Source: Paenibacillus tyrphae (GTDB taxonomy: Bacteria > Bacillota > Bacilli > Paenibacillales > NBRC-103111). Taken from it: a stretch of 64,000 bases of DNA. The position numbers and the translations under genes are program-made. Below, piece after piece: positions 9,133-18,097 of this stretch. The stretch lies in contig NZ_JNVM01000012.1 of the NCBI RefSeq assembly GCF_000722545.1, positions 124,001 through 188,000 of the forward strand, given 5' to 3'. Below the pieces are notes generated by a model that saw only the letters and a list, made by a program, of their open reading frames with translations, had not been told where the DNA came from and did not search any database. Position 1 is the first letter of the stretch, and every line of letters starts with the position of its first letter.

Positions 9133-10837
9133 TGCCGGTTTTCCCCCCAATACTAGGCAAGGTGAGTAACACGCTCGTGCCCTTACCGATTTCACTCTTT
9201 ATTTCCAGCTTCGCTTTATCCTCATAGCGAGCCTCCAGCATTCGCTTTACATAATTCATACCGATTCCCATGCCGACCTTCTTCTGTTCCACCGTGCGAT
9301 TATTCAGCAGCTCGCGAATCGTTTCCTCCGACATCCCCGAACCGTTGTCATGTATTGAAATCTGTATATCCTTATCGAGTATAACGTTAACTTGAATATA
9401 GCCGTCATCACTCAACCCGTGATAAAGGGAATTTTCAACAAGGGGCTGAAGAATAAATCGTGGAACGGGCATGGTCAGCACATTCTCGTCCACTTCAATC
9501 CGCACATCAAATTGAAAGTCGTATCGGATTTGCTGCAAAATCAGATACTGTTTCAATGCGTCGATCTCTTCCTCAATCGTGGAGGCTTGCCCCAATTTAC
9601 CCAGGTTATAATACAGTAATTTGTTTAAGGATTGGACGAGCCGGTCGATCTCTTGCTGTCCGTTCATGACGGCCAACCAATGGATGGTGTCCAGCGTATT
9701 CATCAGGAAGTGGGGGTTAATCTGATAGAGCAATTTTTCAACTTCGAGATCTACCCGATTCTTCTCCTTTTCCTTCACCTCGTTAAACAAATCCCAGATT
9801 TGCTCTCTCATCCGCGAGAATTGGCTTAATAGATGATCAAATTCGATAATGCGAGTTTGTTGTCGATGATGGGTCATCACTTTATTTTGGGACATCCATT
9901 TAATTTCTTTATGAAAAAGGTTCAGCGGCCTGTACACCATCTTCCATAGCAACCAGGCCAGCAATAAGGTAACGCCAAGAAACAGAAGCGATACAAGAAG
10001 GATTTGCAGGATCCATCTGTCTTTCTCCAAGTTATAATCAGCCTGTGAGATAACGGAGACAACACTCCAGTCTTGAGCCGAAGTCTGCTTAAACCAATGA
10101 TAGCCTTTGTATAATCCGGCCCCCTCCCCTTTAGAAAAATCAGGAAATTGAGCCCCGTTAGCAAATACCTCCGGAACCTCGCTGTAGGCAATCCGACCGT
10201 GACCATCTAGAATAAGGTGGGACAAAGCCCCTCCGTATTGGTCGTTGTTCAAAATATCTTGCGTTAACCGGAAGCCGGATTCGATATAGACATAAACGTC
10301 ATCGCGGTCCGGCAGCTCCACCTTTCTTAACGCAGACAAGACCACTTGATCGTCAAACTGGTTCATGCTGACATGGGGACCGTAATAGGCAATGCCGTAA
10401 TATTGGGCAAGCAGCGGCAACTTTTCCGGTGAAAAATTTTCTTTTATTGGGAAATTCGCAAACTGGACGGTACCTTCCTTCTTAAAATAGTACATCGTCA
10501 ACCCGATGTTCGGGTTCGTAAATGTGATGAGGTTCAGCTCGTTTTCCAGCTCTTCTCTGGATTTCATCCGTTGGAACGGATCCTCCGATTGCCGGAGCAC
10601 CTCGTCCAATTGCTTGCCCAGGGTGCCGCGGTAAGCCAATTGCTGCGAGATATGATTCAAATTGCTGATCGAATTCCTTAAGGAAAGCTCTACCTGTCTT
10701 AAATTGCTTTTGATTCCGCTTTCAACTTTGTTACCGAAAATGGAATCAATCGTGTAATAAGAAATGAGAAAAATACTTAAAAAGGGAGCCAAGGAACTGA
10801 AAAAGAATATGAGAAAAATCCTTCTCTTTAATGTCAC
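9107..10837 (-). CDS. Sensor histidine kinase (YesM-like)
   Basis: A 576-residue membrane sensor kinase. There is one hydrophobic segment near the N-terminus and a second around 280-305. They flank an extracytoplasmic dCache-like sensing region of about 250 residues, followed by a HAMP-like region. The His-kinase domain has QINPHFLMNTLDTIHW (His376) and the HATPase motifs LQPLVENSLYHGL, DNGSGM and GMGIGMNYVKR. The GTG at 10837 is favoured because GAAGGGGG precedes it; the ATG 15 codons upstream (10882) has no ribosome binding site. It pairs with the overlapping YesN-like regulator and probably senses a sugar or its binding protein. Confidence 0.9.
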   Translation of the reverse strand: MTLKRRIFLIFFFSSLAPFLSIFLISYYTIDSIFGNKVESGIKSNLRQVELSLRNSISNLNHISQQLAYRGTLGKQLDEVLRQSEDPFQRMKSREELENELNLITFTNPNIGLTMYYFKKEGTVQFANFPIKENFSPEKLPLLAQYYGIAYYGPHVSMNQFDDQVVLSALRKVELPDRDDVYVYIESGFRLTQDILNNDQYGGALSHLILDGHGRIAYSEVPEVFANGAQFPDFSKGEGAGLYKGYHWFKQTSAQDWSVVSVISQADYNLEKDRWILQILLVSLLFLGVTLLLAWLLWKMVYRPLNLFHKEIKWMSQNKVMTHHRQQTRIIEFDHLLSQFSRMREQIWDLFNEVKEKEKNRVDLEVEKLLYQINPHFLMNTLDTIHWLAVMNGQQEIDRLVQSLNKLLYYNLGKLGQASTIEEEIDALKQYLILQQIRYDFQFDVRIEVDENVLTMPVPRFILQPLVENSLYHGLSDDGYIQVNVILDKDIQISIHDNGSGMSEETIRELLNNRTVEQKKVGMGIGMNYVKRMLEARYEDKAKLEIKSEIGKGTSVLLTLPSIGGKTGNDKSTYSG

Positions 10838-11017
10838 CGGGAATGAACCCCCTTCAGAGTTCCTTGAGTAAGCGTTGCTCATAAAGCCGCTAAAGAAGCT
10901 TGGCTATGAAAAGTTTTCTTGAGTATATGTCGCCCAAAACGTTAAAGTCAATACTTTTCCCGTCAGCCGGATACAGCCCGTGAAATCTCCCTTACGTTCG
11001 TCCGTATTACCTACTAC

Positions 11018-11376
11018 TCACGAAAACGGGAGGAATTCGCGATGCTTAAACTCCAGCTCCTGATTAGCGGCTGCTGCATTTTGCAATCTCAGCAGCGTGT
11101 TGTCCAATTCCAATCGAAACGTTTCCGTATCCGCATAAGGCGGCTCCACTTGCAGGAGCCGCCTTATCATATGTTTGACGCCGTCGGACACGGCAAGCTC
11201 CTCCTGCCAATCGGCCGGCGGCCCTTGCTCGGCTCGGACTGCTTGACCACCACATGCTCGCCGGTACGGATATCGCGGCACCGGTATGCCAGCCCGTAGC
11301 TGCCGCTGCCGAGTGAACGGACGATCGTAGGTACCTGCCAGCAGCCGCCCCCGGGCGGGTCCGCGCTTAACGGCAT
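11018..11376 (-). pseudogene. Relic of a small Ser/Thr protein kinase, internally deleted and frameshifted
   Basis: Two pieces of one protein lie in different frames. The first (from an ATG at 11376, frame closed near 11167) reads VPTIVRSLGSGSYGLAYRCRD then GEHVVVKQ. These are the glycine-rich loop and the VxK lysine strand of a eukaryotic-type kinase N-lobe. The second, in another frame and ending at 11018, reads GVKHMIRRLLQVEPPYAD and then LELDNTLLRLQ, resembling the C-terminal tail of the same short-kinase family. The catalytic HRD, DFG and substrate regions between them (about 150 residues) are missing. The 5' end overlaps the methyltransferase stop. I infer a dead gene produced by deletion. 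Confidence 0.65.
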
Positions 11377-12311
11377 ATGACGATGTGCCGGGAAAACGAG
11401 CCTTTGCGCACAACGCATCGGTCCAGAACGGCGAACCCGGCCTGCCCGGCGAGCGTCTCCACCGGTTCGGTGGACACGATAACGGCCCGATCCGCCAGCC
11501 GCCGGACGTTCCCGAGCAGGCGAAGCTGTTCTTCCGGCGAAATGACCGAGCACAGGTTGTACGGCAGGTCAAGGACGGCGGCATCGTACCGGCCGCTCAC
11601 GTCCCCGATATCCGCCACGCGGACGACGTCCGGCCGTCCGAAGTGGGCGAGATTCGAGCGGGCGCCGCGGACCGCAAGCGGATTGATGTCGGAGCCGACG
11701 ATATCGATCCCCATCGAGAGCGCCTCGATCAGCACCGTGCCGATGCCGCAGCACGGATCGACCGCCCGGACGCCGGCAGGCTGCGGCACGGCAAGGTTAG
11801 CTACCGCCCGGGCAACCCGCGTGCTGAGGGCGGTGGAATAATTATGCGGCTTCCGGCTGTGCTTCAGCCAGACCGCTTCGTTCTGCCGGCAGGGGCCGAG
11901 CACCCAGCGCCCTTCGCCGGTGCAGGCGAAGCCCAGCAGCCAATCCGGCTGGCGCATGTCGGCCCGGCCGCGGATACGCGCGCCGAGCTCCCGTTCCATG
12001 GCGCGCTGGTCCTCGTACGCCGCATGGTAGCCGGCCTTGACGAAGACGACCTTGAACGAGCCGCCGTCCAGCTCCAGCGTCCCGGCCAGCTCCCCCAGCT
12101 CCTGCAGACTGGCAGCCTCGCACAGCACATCAATGCGCTGCTTGACGAACGGGCTGCGGCTTGAATCGACGTCCGCCGGACTCTCCAGCCAGCCGTCCCG
12201 CGCATCTGCGCCAAGCAGCGTGCGCAGCTCCAGCGCGCACAGCTCCGCCTCGTCCTCGTGACAGGCGTAAGTATACAAGTATGACACCGGTCTCGTACCG
12301 GACCATTTCAT
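11367..12311 (-). CDS. TRM11-like RNA/DNA N-methyltransferase
   Basis: A 314-residue SAM-dependent methyltransferase of the UPF0020/TRM11 class. The N-terminal half looks THUMP-like and binds RNA in relatives. The C-terminal Rossmann domain carries SAM motif I, VDPCCGIGTVLIEA, the acidic strand IDIVGSDINPLAV, and the catalytic NPPY-like motif DLPYNL. Relatives methylate exocyclic amines of guanosine in tRNA (position 10). The ATG at 12311 follows GGGGAG at eight bases; an upstream ATG at 12368 lacks a site. The kinase relic overlaps its 3' end, so the two genes were once co-transcribed. Confidence 0.85.
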   Translation of the reverse strand: MKWSGTRPVSYLYTYACHEDEAELCALELRTLLGADARDGWLESPADVDSSRSPFVKQRIDVLCEAASLQELGELAGTLELDGGSFKVVFVKAGYHAAYEDQRAMERELGARIRGRADMRQPDWLLGFACTGEGRWVLGPCRQNEAVWLKHSRKPHNYSTALSTRVARAVANLAVPQPAGVRAVDPCCGIGTVLIEALSMGIDIVGSDINPLAVRGARSNLAHFGRPDVVRVADIGDVSGRYDAAVLDLPYNLCSVISPEEQLRLLGNVRRLADRAVIVSTEPVETLAGQAGFAVLDRCVVRKGSFSRHIVICR

Positions 12312-12527
12312 TAGCAGTTCTCCCCTTACCTCTGCACAAGCCTTCAAGTCTGGTTGTAATCTTATCAAAGGGGGCGTCCGTATTCAAACCGAAAAAAGGC
12401 CGATCCCGATCCAGATAGATTTCACGCCCAATTCACTATAACCAAATTTTCCATTCCTTACCTTAACCGCTTCATTGCATAATAAGTTCCATAGTCGATC
12501 GACTGAACATAAAGAAGAGGTGACGGA

Positions 12528-13544
12528 ATGTCCATTGAACTGCGGCCCTTGCGGCTGCCGGATGATTACAAAGCGTTAGCGGCACTGTTGAATACCCACT
12601 GGTCGGAGCCTTGCACGGCCCAAAGGCTGGAGGAAGACGATGCCAAGCTGTATACAGTCGGCCATACATACCTCGATGAGAACGGTCTGCTTGCCGGCTA
12701 TGACCGTACCCGGTGCGTTGCCGTTACGGAGCAGGATGTCCTTGTCGGATACGTCTGGTCTTGGCGTGCGCCATGGACGGAGCCGGGGCATCTCAATAAC
12801 ACGCTTATTGTAGCCGGAGAATACCGTCGGCAAGGAGCCGGACAGCTGCTGCTCGAGCATGTCATCGATTGGGGAACCGCTCTCGGGGCGACGACCCTCG
12901 TCACGGAGGCTTGGGACGATCACCCGGATGCGCTGCAATTTGCCGAGCGCCGGGGGTTCACGGTCGAACGGCACGCTTTTCAATCGGTGCTGAAGCTGGA
13001 TCGAGTTGATCCGATTCGCCTGCGCGAGGCCGAAACGCTCAAGCTGCTGGAGAGCGAAGGCTTGCGGTTTCTGACACTGGCGGACGAGCCCGGCGAGGAA
13101 AGCGAGCGGAAGCTGTACGAGCTGTACAAGGAGACGCTGGTAGACATTCCGGGGTATACGGGAGAGGTTCCCGGCATTCAGGAATGGCGGAAATGGTACC
13201 TTATGGCCGAAGGCTACGCACCGGAGCAAGTGATCATTGCAGCGGACGGCGACAACTATGTCGGAGTAACCAACGTGCTTCACAATCAGCTGACCAACGG
13301 GATGTACCACGAGTATACGGGAGTGAAGCGGGCCTACCGCGGACGTAAAATTGCGCAGGGCTTGAAAATCAAAGCCATGCTCTTGGCCAAGGAACGGAAT
13401 GCCGCCTATATCCGCACGGACAACGATTCCATGAACGCGCCCATGCTCCGGATCAATCGCAGCTTGGGCTATGAGCCGCTGAGGGGGACTTACCGGTTAA
13501 CCGCCAAGCTGCGGGATGTGGCGCGACTCGCGGCCCGGAATTAG
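12528..13544 (+). CDS. GNAT acetyltransferase with two GNAT domains
   Basis: A 338-residue cytosolic protein built of two acetyltransferase folds. The first covers about residues 1-155 (LIVAGEYRRQGAGQLLLEHV is the acetyl-CoA loop). The second covers about 170-338 (YHEYTGVKRAYRGRKIAQGL, then AKERNAAYIRTDNDSMNAPM). This is the layout of the mycothiol-synthase-like and YycN-like double-GNAT group. GAGGTGACGGA precedes the ATG. The acceptor substrate is not readable. It is divergent from the methyltransferase, with a 216-base shared upstream region in which I see no recognisable operator. Confidence 0.88.
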   Translation: MSIELRPLRLPDDYKALAALLNTHWSEPCTAQRLEEDDAKLYTVGHTYLDENGLLAGYDRTRCVAVTEQDVLVGYVWSWRAPWTEPGHLNNTLIVAGEYRRQGAGQLLLEHVIDWGTALGATTLVTEAWDDHPDALQFAERRGFTVERHAFQSVLKLDRVDPIRLREAETLKLLESEGLRFLTLADEPGEESERKLYELYKETLVDIPGYTGEVPGIQEWRKWYLMAEGYAPEQVIIAADGDNYVGVTNVLHNQLTNGMYHEYTGVKRAYRGRKIAQGLKIKAMLLAKERNAAYIRTDNDSMNAPMLRINRSLGYEPLRGTYRLTAKLRDVARLAARN

Positions 13545-13649
13545 CGGGATCGCTTGAATCTGGAACGGCCGCGGACTATTATTTCAAGCGCTGCGATGAA
13601 CCATTAGGCTATTCGAAGCGCGCCCAAATGCGTTTGAGAACGATTGGAC

Positions 13650-13697
13650 AAAAAAAATCGGCCCTGCCGCATAGCTGCATAAGCAAGGCCGATTTTC
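13650..13697 (-). terminator. Terminator after lepB
   Basis: AAAATCGGCC and GGCCGATTTT form a long stem. On the minus strand it ends in a run of T, 50 bases past the lepB stop. It can also stop the convergent GNAT transcript. Confidence 0.8.
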
Positions 13698-13748
13698 CAT
13701 GGAGCTCCATATTCACAACTATCATCAAAATGATTCTCTTCCACTTGC

Positions 13749-14303
13749 TTACGGAAACTTCATAATTCCCATCACGTGATCGAGAGGAATATAGCCGATG
13801 TTTCGGCTGTCGCTGCTGTTGTTCCGATTATCCCCCATCACAAAAACGTGCTTGTCGGGAACCGTCCACTTCCGGTTCGAGCTAAAAATCATCGCCTCTT
13901 TCATGTAAGGCTCCTGCAGCGCTTCCCCATTCCGGTAAACTTGATTTTCCTTGAACTCCAGAACGTCGCCTGGTTTGCCGATGACTCTTTTAACATAAAA
14001 AACATGCTCGTCCGTGTTCCCTCTGAAGTATTGCACCATGGGATTCTCCAGGATGCTGTCCGTCAACGTCCGTTCCCGGTTAACCCGACTGTCGATCACG
14101 ACGATATCGCCGTACTCCGGCAAATAAGAAAAGGTATGGGATAATTTCGAAACGTAGATCCGCTGATCGTTCTGTAAAGTTGGATCCATGGAATGCCCTT
14201 CGACCTTGAACGGCTGGAAAACAAAGATGCCGATGACCAAGGACAGAATAAAAGCCATGGAGAAAGCGCCAATCCAGTTTCCAAGTTCTTTTAGTGCTTT
14301 CAT
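13749..14303 (-). CDS. lepB: Type I signal peptidase
   Basis: A 184-residue membrane serine protease that removes signal peptides from exported proteins. One N-terminal membrane helix (about 11-30) precedes box B with the nucleophile Ser38 in EGHSMDPTL. Box D carries the general base Lys105 in YVKRVIGKPGD, and box E is visible as VMGDNRNNSSDSR. This is the Gram-positive SipS/SipT arrangement, and the length is normal. GGGAGGT precedes the ATG. The gene is bracketed by its own terminator and by the terminator of the upstream alarmone synthetase, so it is probably transcribed alone. Confidence 0.95.
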   Translation of the reverse strand: MKALKELGNWIGAFSMAFILSLVIGIFVFQPFKVEGHSMDPTLQNDQRIYVSKLSHTFSYLPEYGDIVVIDSRVNRERTLTDSILENPMVQYFRGNTDEHVFYVKRVIGKPGDVLEFKENQVYRNGEALQEPYMKEAMIFSSNRKWTVPDKHVFVMGDNRNNSSDSRNIGYIPLDHVMGIMKFP

Positions 14304-14399
14304 CAGGCGGTAGCTACCTCCCTATATTAATATTTTCCATTATGCTGGAAATGATTAGAAAACGCAAGTTTTGCGCAGCGACTAAGCACTCTCTCTTTG

Positions 14400-14441
14400 A
14401 CGAGAAGAAAGACAAGACCTTTGCGTCCTGTCTTTCTCCAG
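14400..14441 (-). terminator. Probable terminator after the alarmone synthetase gene
   Basis: GAGAAAGACAGGAC and GTCTTGTCTTTCTTC pair around GCAAAG on the minus strand. The T-tract is interrupted (TTTCTTCTC), so efficiency is uncertain. Confidence 0.55.
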
Positions 14442-14468
14442 CTGTGCAGCCCCGGTTTGCGTGCCGAT

Positions 14469-15110
14469 TTACTGAATCCTTGCGTAAGGCGAATCCAGGT
14501 GTCCGATTTCGTCGCTGATCGCTTTCATTTTCGCATCCAGCTCGACGGTTAGGTGCGCGGCGGACAGCAACTCCTGTTTTAGACGGTCCGGAATGTCCTT
14601 GTTGTACTTGTAAAAAATTTTATGCTCCAGGCTGGCCCAAAAATCCATCCCCAGCGTGCGCAGCTGGATTTCGGCCTTGACCAGTTGCGTGCCCTTGGAG
14701 AGCAGCACCGGAACTTCGACGATCAGATGCAGGCTCTGATACCCGTTCGGCTTCGGATTGCGAATGTAATCCTTGCATTCGATGATCTTCATGTCGTGCC
14801 GGTTGTTCAGAATCTCATACAGATCGTAAATGTCGCTCAGAAACGAGCAAATAATCCGCACGCCGATAATATCGTTCAAATGGTCCCGCGCAGCGACAAG
14901 GCTGATCGGCAGCCCTTTGCGCTGCAGCTTGTTAATGATGCTCTCTGGCGATTTGATCCGGGTCTTAATATGCTCGATCGGGTTGTAATTGTAGACGTGC
15001 AAGGCCTCTTCGTTAATATGCCGGATCGTCGTGCTCAACTGCTCCATCGCAAATTTGTAAGGCAGGAACATCTCTTTCCATTCGCCGGCTGCTTTCAATT
15101 TATCGATCAT
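14469..15110 (-). CDS. relP: Small alarmone synthetase (RelP/YwaC type)
   Basis: A 213-residue single-domain (p)ppGpp synthetase, which transfers pyrophosphate from ATP to GDP or GTP in stress responses. It matches Bacillus subtilis YwaC closely: YNPIEHIKTRIKSPESIINK, DIIGVRIICSFLSDIYD, PKPNGYQSLHLI, and AEIQLRTLGMDFWASLEHK. It lacks the hydrolase and TGS/ACT domains of long Rel enzymes, as expected for this class. The ATG at 15110 follows GAGGGA by seven bases; the TTG six codons upstream has no site. In B. subtilis the homologue is induced by cell-envelope stress, but no such promoter could be assigned here. Confidence 0.93.
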   Translation of the reverse strand: MIDKLKAAGEWKEMFLPYKFAMEQLSTTIRHINEEALHVYNYNPIEHIKTRIKSPESIINKLQRKGLPISLVAARDHLNDIIGVRIICSFLSDIYDLYEILNNRHDMKIIECKDYIRNPKPNGYQSLHLIVEVPVLLSKGTQLVKAEIQLRTLGMDFWASLEHKIFYKYNKDIPDRLKQELLSAAHLTVELDAKMKAISDEIGHLDSPYARIQ

Positions 15111-15264
15111 AGTCTGGTCCCTCGTCAATTAAGTATTGGATTAGACCACCCAATGGAGTCCTCTTTTATCATAAAAAATTATGGCGCCCGAAGCAATTTT
15201 GTGAAAATAATGTGGACAAACTCCCGCCCGACCCTGCTGCTAACCCAGTCCCATAAACGGCAAA

Positions 15265-15303
15265 AACCTCCGGAAGGCGGCGCGGAGCCCGTCTCCCGGA
15301 GGG
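15265..15303 (-). terminator. Terminator after the small membrane protein gene
   Basis: CCTCCGG and CCGGAGG pair on the minus strand and are followed by TTTTTG. The structure lies directly after the stop at 15310. Confidence 0.7.
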
Positions 15304-15309
15304 TACCTA

Positions 15310-15771
15310 TTACAGCTTCAAACTGACGATCAGCATGACAGCTAGCGTTAGCGTCATAAAACCGGCCGTCGCGGCCACATAGCCGCCGATGCGGGCTGGG
15401 GCGGCCGCTCCTGTCCCTTGCCCGTTCTCGGCGTTCAGCCGCTTCTTCAACCGGCTGCCGAGGATACCGGTCAGAATGACCGCGAGCAGGATGACCATCC
15501 CGCCTCCTTTTTCCATGACCTGCAACCATAACGGCTTGCTCTGCGCAGGAATATTCATTTGGACGATCATGACGACGCCCGAGATCAGAACGACGAGCGC
15601 GCTGGGATGGGCGATTGTGCTGATCACGCGAAGCGTCTTGCGGGCCAAGGCGCGCAGCTCCCCGGAACCAGGTCTTTGGTTAAGCATCGGCAGCATGACG
15701 ACCGCCGTCAGGCCCGAGCCGAGCCATAGGGATAAGCCGGTCAGGTGCAAAAACAACAGAAAGCCGAACAT
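15310..15771 (-). CDS. Four-helix membrane protein (DUF2269/CopD-like), function unknown
   Basis: A 153-residue protein with four hydrophobic segments: about 1-25, 45-70, 80-105 and 125-150. The first contains LHLTGLSLWLGSG and the second TIAHPSALVVLISG. This resembles small CopD/DUF2269-like membrane proteins whose His residues may bind metal or haem; the assignment is by pattern only. AAGGAGG precedes the ATG at 15771, whereas the ATG six codons upstream overlaps that site. It follows the MMPL transporter by 38 bases on the same strand and may be the last gene of that transcription unit. Confidence 0.7.
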   Translation of the reverse strand: MFGFLLFLHLTGLSLWLGSGLTAVVMLPMLNQRPGSGELRALARKTLRVISTIAHPSALVVLISGVVMIVQMNIPAQSKPLWLQVMEKGGGMVILLAVILTGILGSRLKKRLNAENGQGTGAAAPARIGGYVAATAGFMTLTLAVMLIVSLKL

Positions 15772-15809
15772 GAGGAATACCTCCTTCAATTCATTTATTG
15801 TCGTCTAGT

Positions 15810-18014
15810 CTAGGATGAGTGAACCTGCGGGGTCTGTGCACTCGACGGCTTGCGCTTTCCGGTCAGCACCATAATCGAGGGCAGCAGCAGCCCGCGAACA
15901 AGGAACGTATCGATCAAGATCCCGATCGTCATCGTCAGCCCGAACAGGAACAGCTCCTGAAGCGGCTGGGTCATCAGCACCCCGAAGGTCGCCGCGAGAA
16001 TGAGGCCCGCGGAGGAGATCACCCCGCCCGTTAGCGACACGCCGCGGCTGACCGCTTCGCTCCACCCCATCTTGCGCGCCTCTTCCTTCACCCGGGAGAC
16101 AAGCATGATGTTGTAATCGACGCCCAGCGCGACCAGGAAGACGAACGTATAGACCGGCAGCCGGTAACTGATCGCGTCATAGCCAAGCAGGCTGTGTGCA
16201 ATTACCCAGCCGAGCCCCATCGTTGCCGCGTAAGACAGCAGAATCGTCAGCATCATGTACACCGGCATCAGCAAGGAGCGGGTTTGAAACCCGAGCATGA
16301 CGGTAATCAGCAAGCCAATCAGCGAAAACAAGACAAGCGTATCCCGCTCGTTCATCGCTCTGACATCAAGCTGCTGCGCGGTTTGGCCGGCAAAATGCAG
16401 CGAATCGCGCAGCGGATCGAAGCCGCTGTCCTTCAGCATCGCCTCGGCGTTCCCCCGCCATGCGTTCAGCGCGTCCAGCGCCGCGGGATCGTATGGGTTG
16501 CCCTTCACAAGCAGCTGAAGCCGGACGGACTGCTTATCCGGCGACAACATGTTCGCCGGCCAGTCACCACGCACGGTGTCCGGTTTGGGCTCCACCGATT
16601 CGACGCCCGTCTGCTTGGCGATCAGGCCAGTCAGCGATGTCAGCTTCTCCCGGAACTGCGGCTCCTCCGAAAGCGGACGATCGGACTGCAGGATGACCGT
16701 AACCGGCGCCAATTGGCCCGGCGGATACGACTGCTCCAGAAGCTCGAACCCTTGACGGGACGATGCCGTATCCGGGAACGACTTCAGCAGATTGAACGAA
16801 TATTTCATGCCGCTGATATTTAACGAAGCGAACAGCAGCAGCACGGTGAGGACGCCCGCCGTCATGCCGGGGCGTTTGGCGACCAGCGAGCCTGCCTTGG
16901 CCCACAGTCCCGCAGGTCGGGTGTCCCGCTCTTCCAGCTTCGGCACGAAGGGCCAGAACGCTTTGCGCCCGACCAGCGTGAAGACGGCCGGAATCAGCGT
17001 CAATCCGCTCAGTAAAATGACAGCCATGGCCACGGCAAATACCGGCGCAAAATAGTGATACGGCTTAAAGACGGCCGCGAGCAGCACAAGCACGGCAACG
17101 AGCACCGTTCCGCCGCTGAACAGAATCGGCTCCGCCACCTGATTCATCGCCAGGCGCATAGCGTCGTGCTTCGAGCCGACCTTGCCGAGCTGCTCCCGGT
17201 AGCGGGAGAACACGAACAAGCAGTAGTCCGTTAAGACCGCGAACAGCAAAATCATCATAATGGACAGCGCCTGCTTATCCACGACGAGCCAGCCGTTCTT
17301 GGCGGACAGCCCCAATACTCGGTCCACGGCCTCATATACAACGCCCGAGATAACCAACGGAAGCACCGCGAGCAGTGGCGAACGGTAAATCAGAAGCAAA
17401 ATGACGAGGATCAGCCCGACCGTCGCGAGCATGAGCACGAAATCGGCATTTTTGAACAGCGCAATCGTATCTGCGGCAATGCCGGCCGGCCCCGTCATTT
17501 CAAGCTGCAGCTCCCCAAGTCCGATCTTCCCGGCCTGCTCCCGGATTTGCTTCAGGGTGTCGTATATCCGGTCCGACTCCAACCCTTTCTCCAGCGTTAC
17601 ATTCAGGAGCAGCGTCCTGCGGTCCTCCGAGAACAACCGGTCCTGCGCCGCTTCGGGAAGCCGGTGGAACGGCAGCGCTCCGGTGACGTGCTGCGGCTTA
17701 CTGTCGGAGGCGAGCCATTCGCTGAGCTGGCGGATTTTAGCCCGCTCCTCCGTGGTAATCGCCTGCTTCCCGTGCAGCACCAGCAGGGCGGTTAAGCCGT
17801 CGGCGGACGGAAATTGCTCATTCATGATCTGCTGGGCCGCCGTGGACGGCGTATTTTCTTTGACGCTTCCTTCTCCGCTGCTGATGGCGAATTTTTTGGC
17901 GGACGGCGCCGCCGCGGCCAGCACAACGACAAGCAGAAGCCAGCCGGCGACGATGCTTTTGGCCCCTTTGGGGCTGCTTACCCACGAGGAAAATGTATGC
18001 AAAGCGCGAAGCAT
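15810..18014 (-). CDS. MMPL/RND-family exporter (YdfJ-like)
   Basis: A 734-residue membrane transporter of the RND superfamily, MMPL branch. It has the duplicated plan: helix 1, a large extracytoplasmic loop (about 40-180), five helices, a second loop (about 400-530), and five to six more helices. The SSD-like segment FAVLTDYCLFVFSRYREQL and its second-half counterpart FLVALGVDYNIMLVSRVKEE carry the Asp and Tyr residues used for proton coupling. Such pumps export lipids, siderophores or antibiotics. The two-component genes lie immediately upstream on the same strand, as in the B. subtilis ydfHIJ locus, so regulation by that system is likely. The class of kinase differs, however. Confidence 0.9.
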   Translation of the reverse strand: MLRALHTFSSWVSSPKGAKSIVAGWLLLVVVLAAAAPSAKKFAISSGEGSVKENTPSTAAQQIMNEQFPSADGLTALLVLHGKQAITTEERAKIRQLSEWLASDSKPQHVTGALPFHRLPEAAQDRLFSEDRRTLLLNVTLEKGLESDRIYDTLKQIREQAGKIGLGELQLEMTGPAGIAADTIALFKNADFVLMLATVGLILVILLLIYRSPLLAVLPLVISGVVYEAVDRVLGLSAKNGWLVVDKQALSIMMILLFAVLTDYCLFVFSRYREQLGKVGSKHDAMRLAMNQVAEPILFSGGTVLVAVLVLLAAVFKPYHYFAPVFAVAMAVILLSGLTLIPAVFTLVGRKAFWPFVPKLEERDTRPAGLWAKAGSLVAKRPGMTAGVLTVLLLFASLNISGMKYSFNLLKSFPDTASSRQGFELLEQSYPPGQLAPVTVILQSDRPLSEEPQFREKLTSLTGLIAKQTGVESVEPKPDTVRGDWPANMLSPDKQSVRLQLLVKGNPYDPAALDALNAWRGNAEAMLKDSGFDPLRDSLHFAGQTAQQLDVRAMNERDTLVLFSLIGLLITVMLGFQTRSLLMPVYMMLTILLSYAATMGLGWVIAHSLLGYDAISYRLPVYTFVFLVALGVDYNIMLVSRVKEEARKMGWSEAVSRGVSLTGGVISSAGLILAATFGVLMTQPLQELFLFGLTMTIGILIDTFLVRGLLLPSIMVLTGKRKPSSAQTPQVHSS

Positions 18015-18097
18015 TTTTTCAATTCAACCTCCTGTCCTCGATCTCACTTCGGATTCTAGGACAGAAATATGAATGGAAGATGAATGAGAGATTACGA

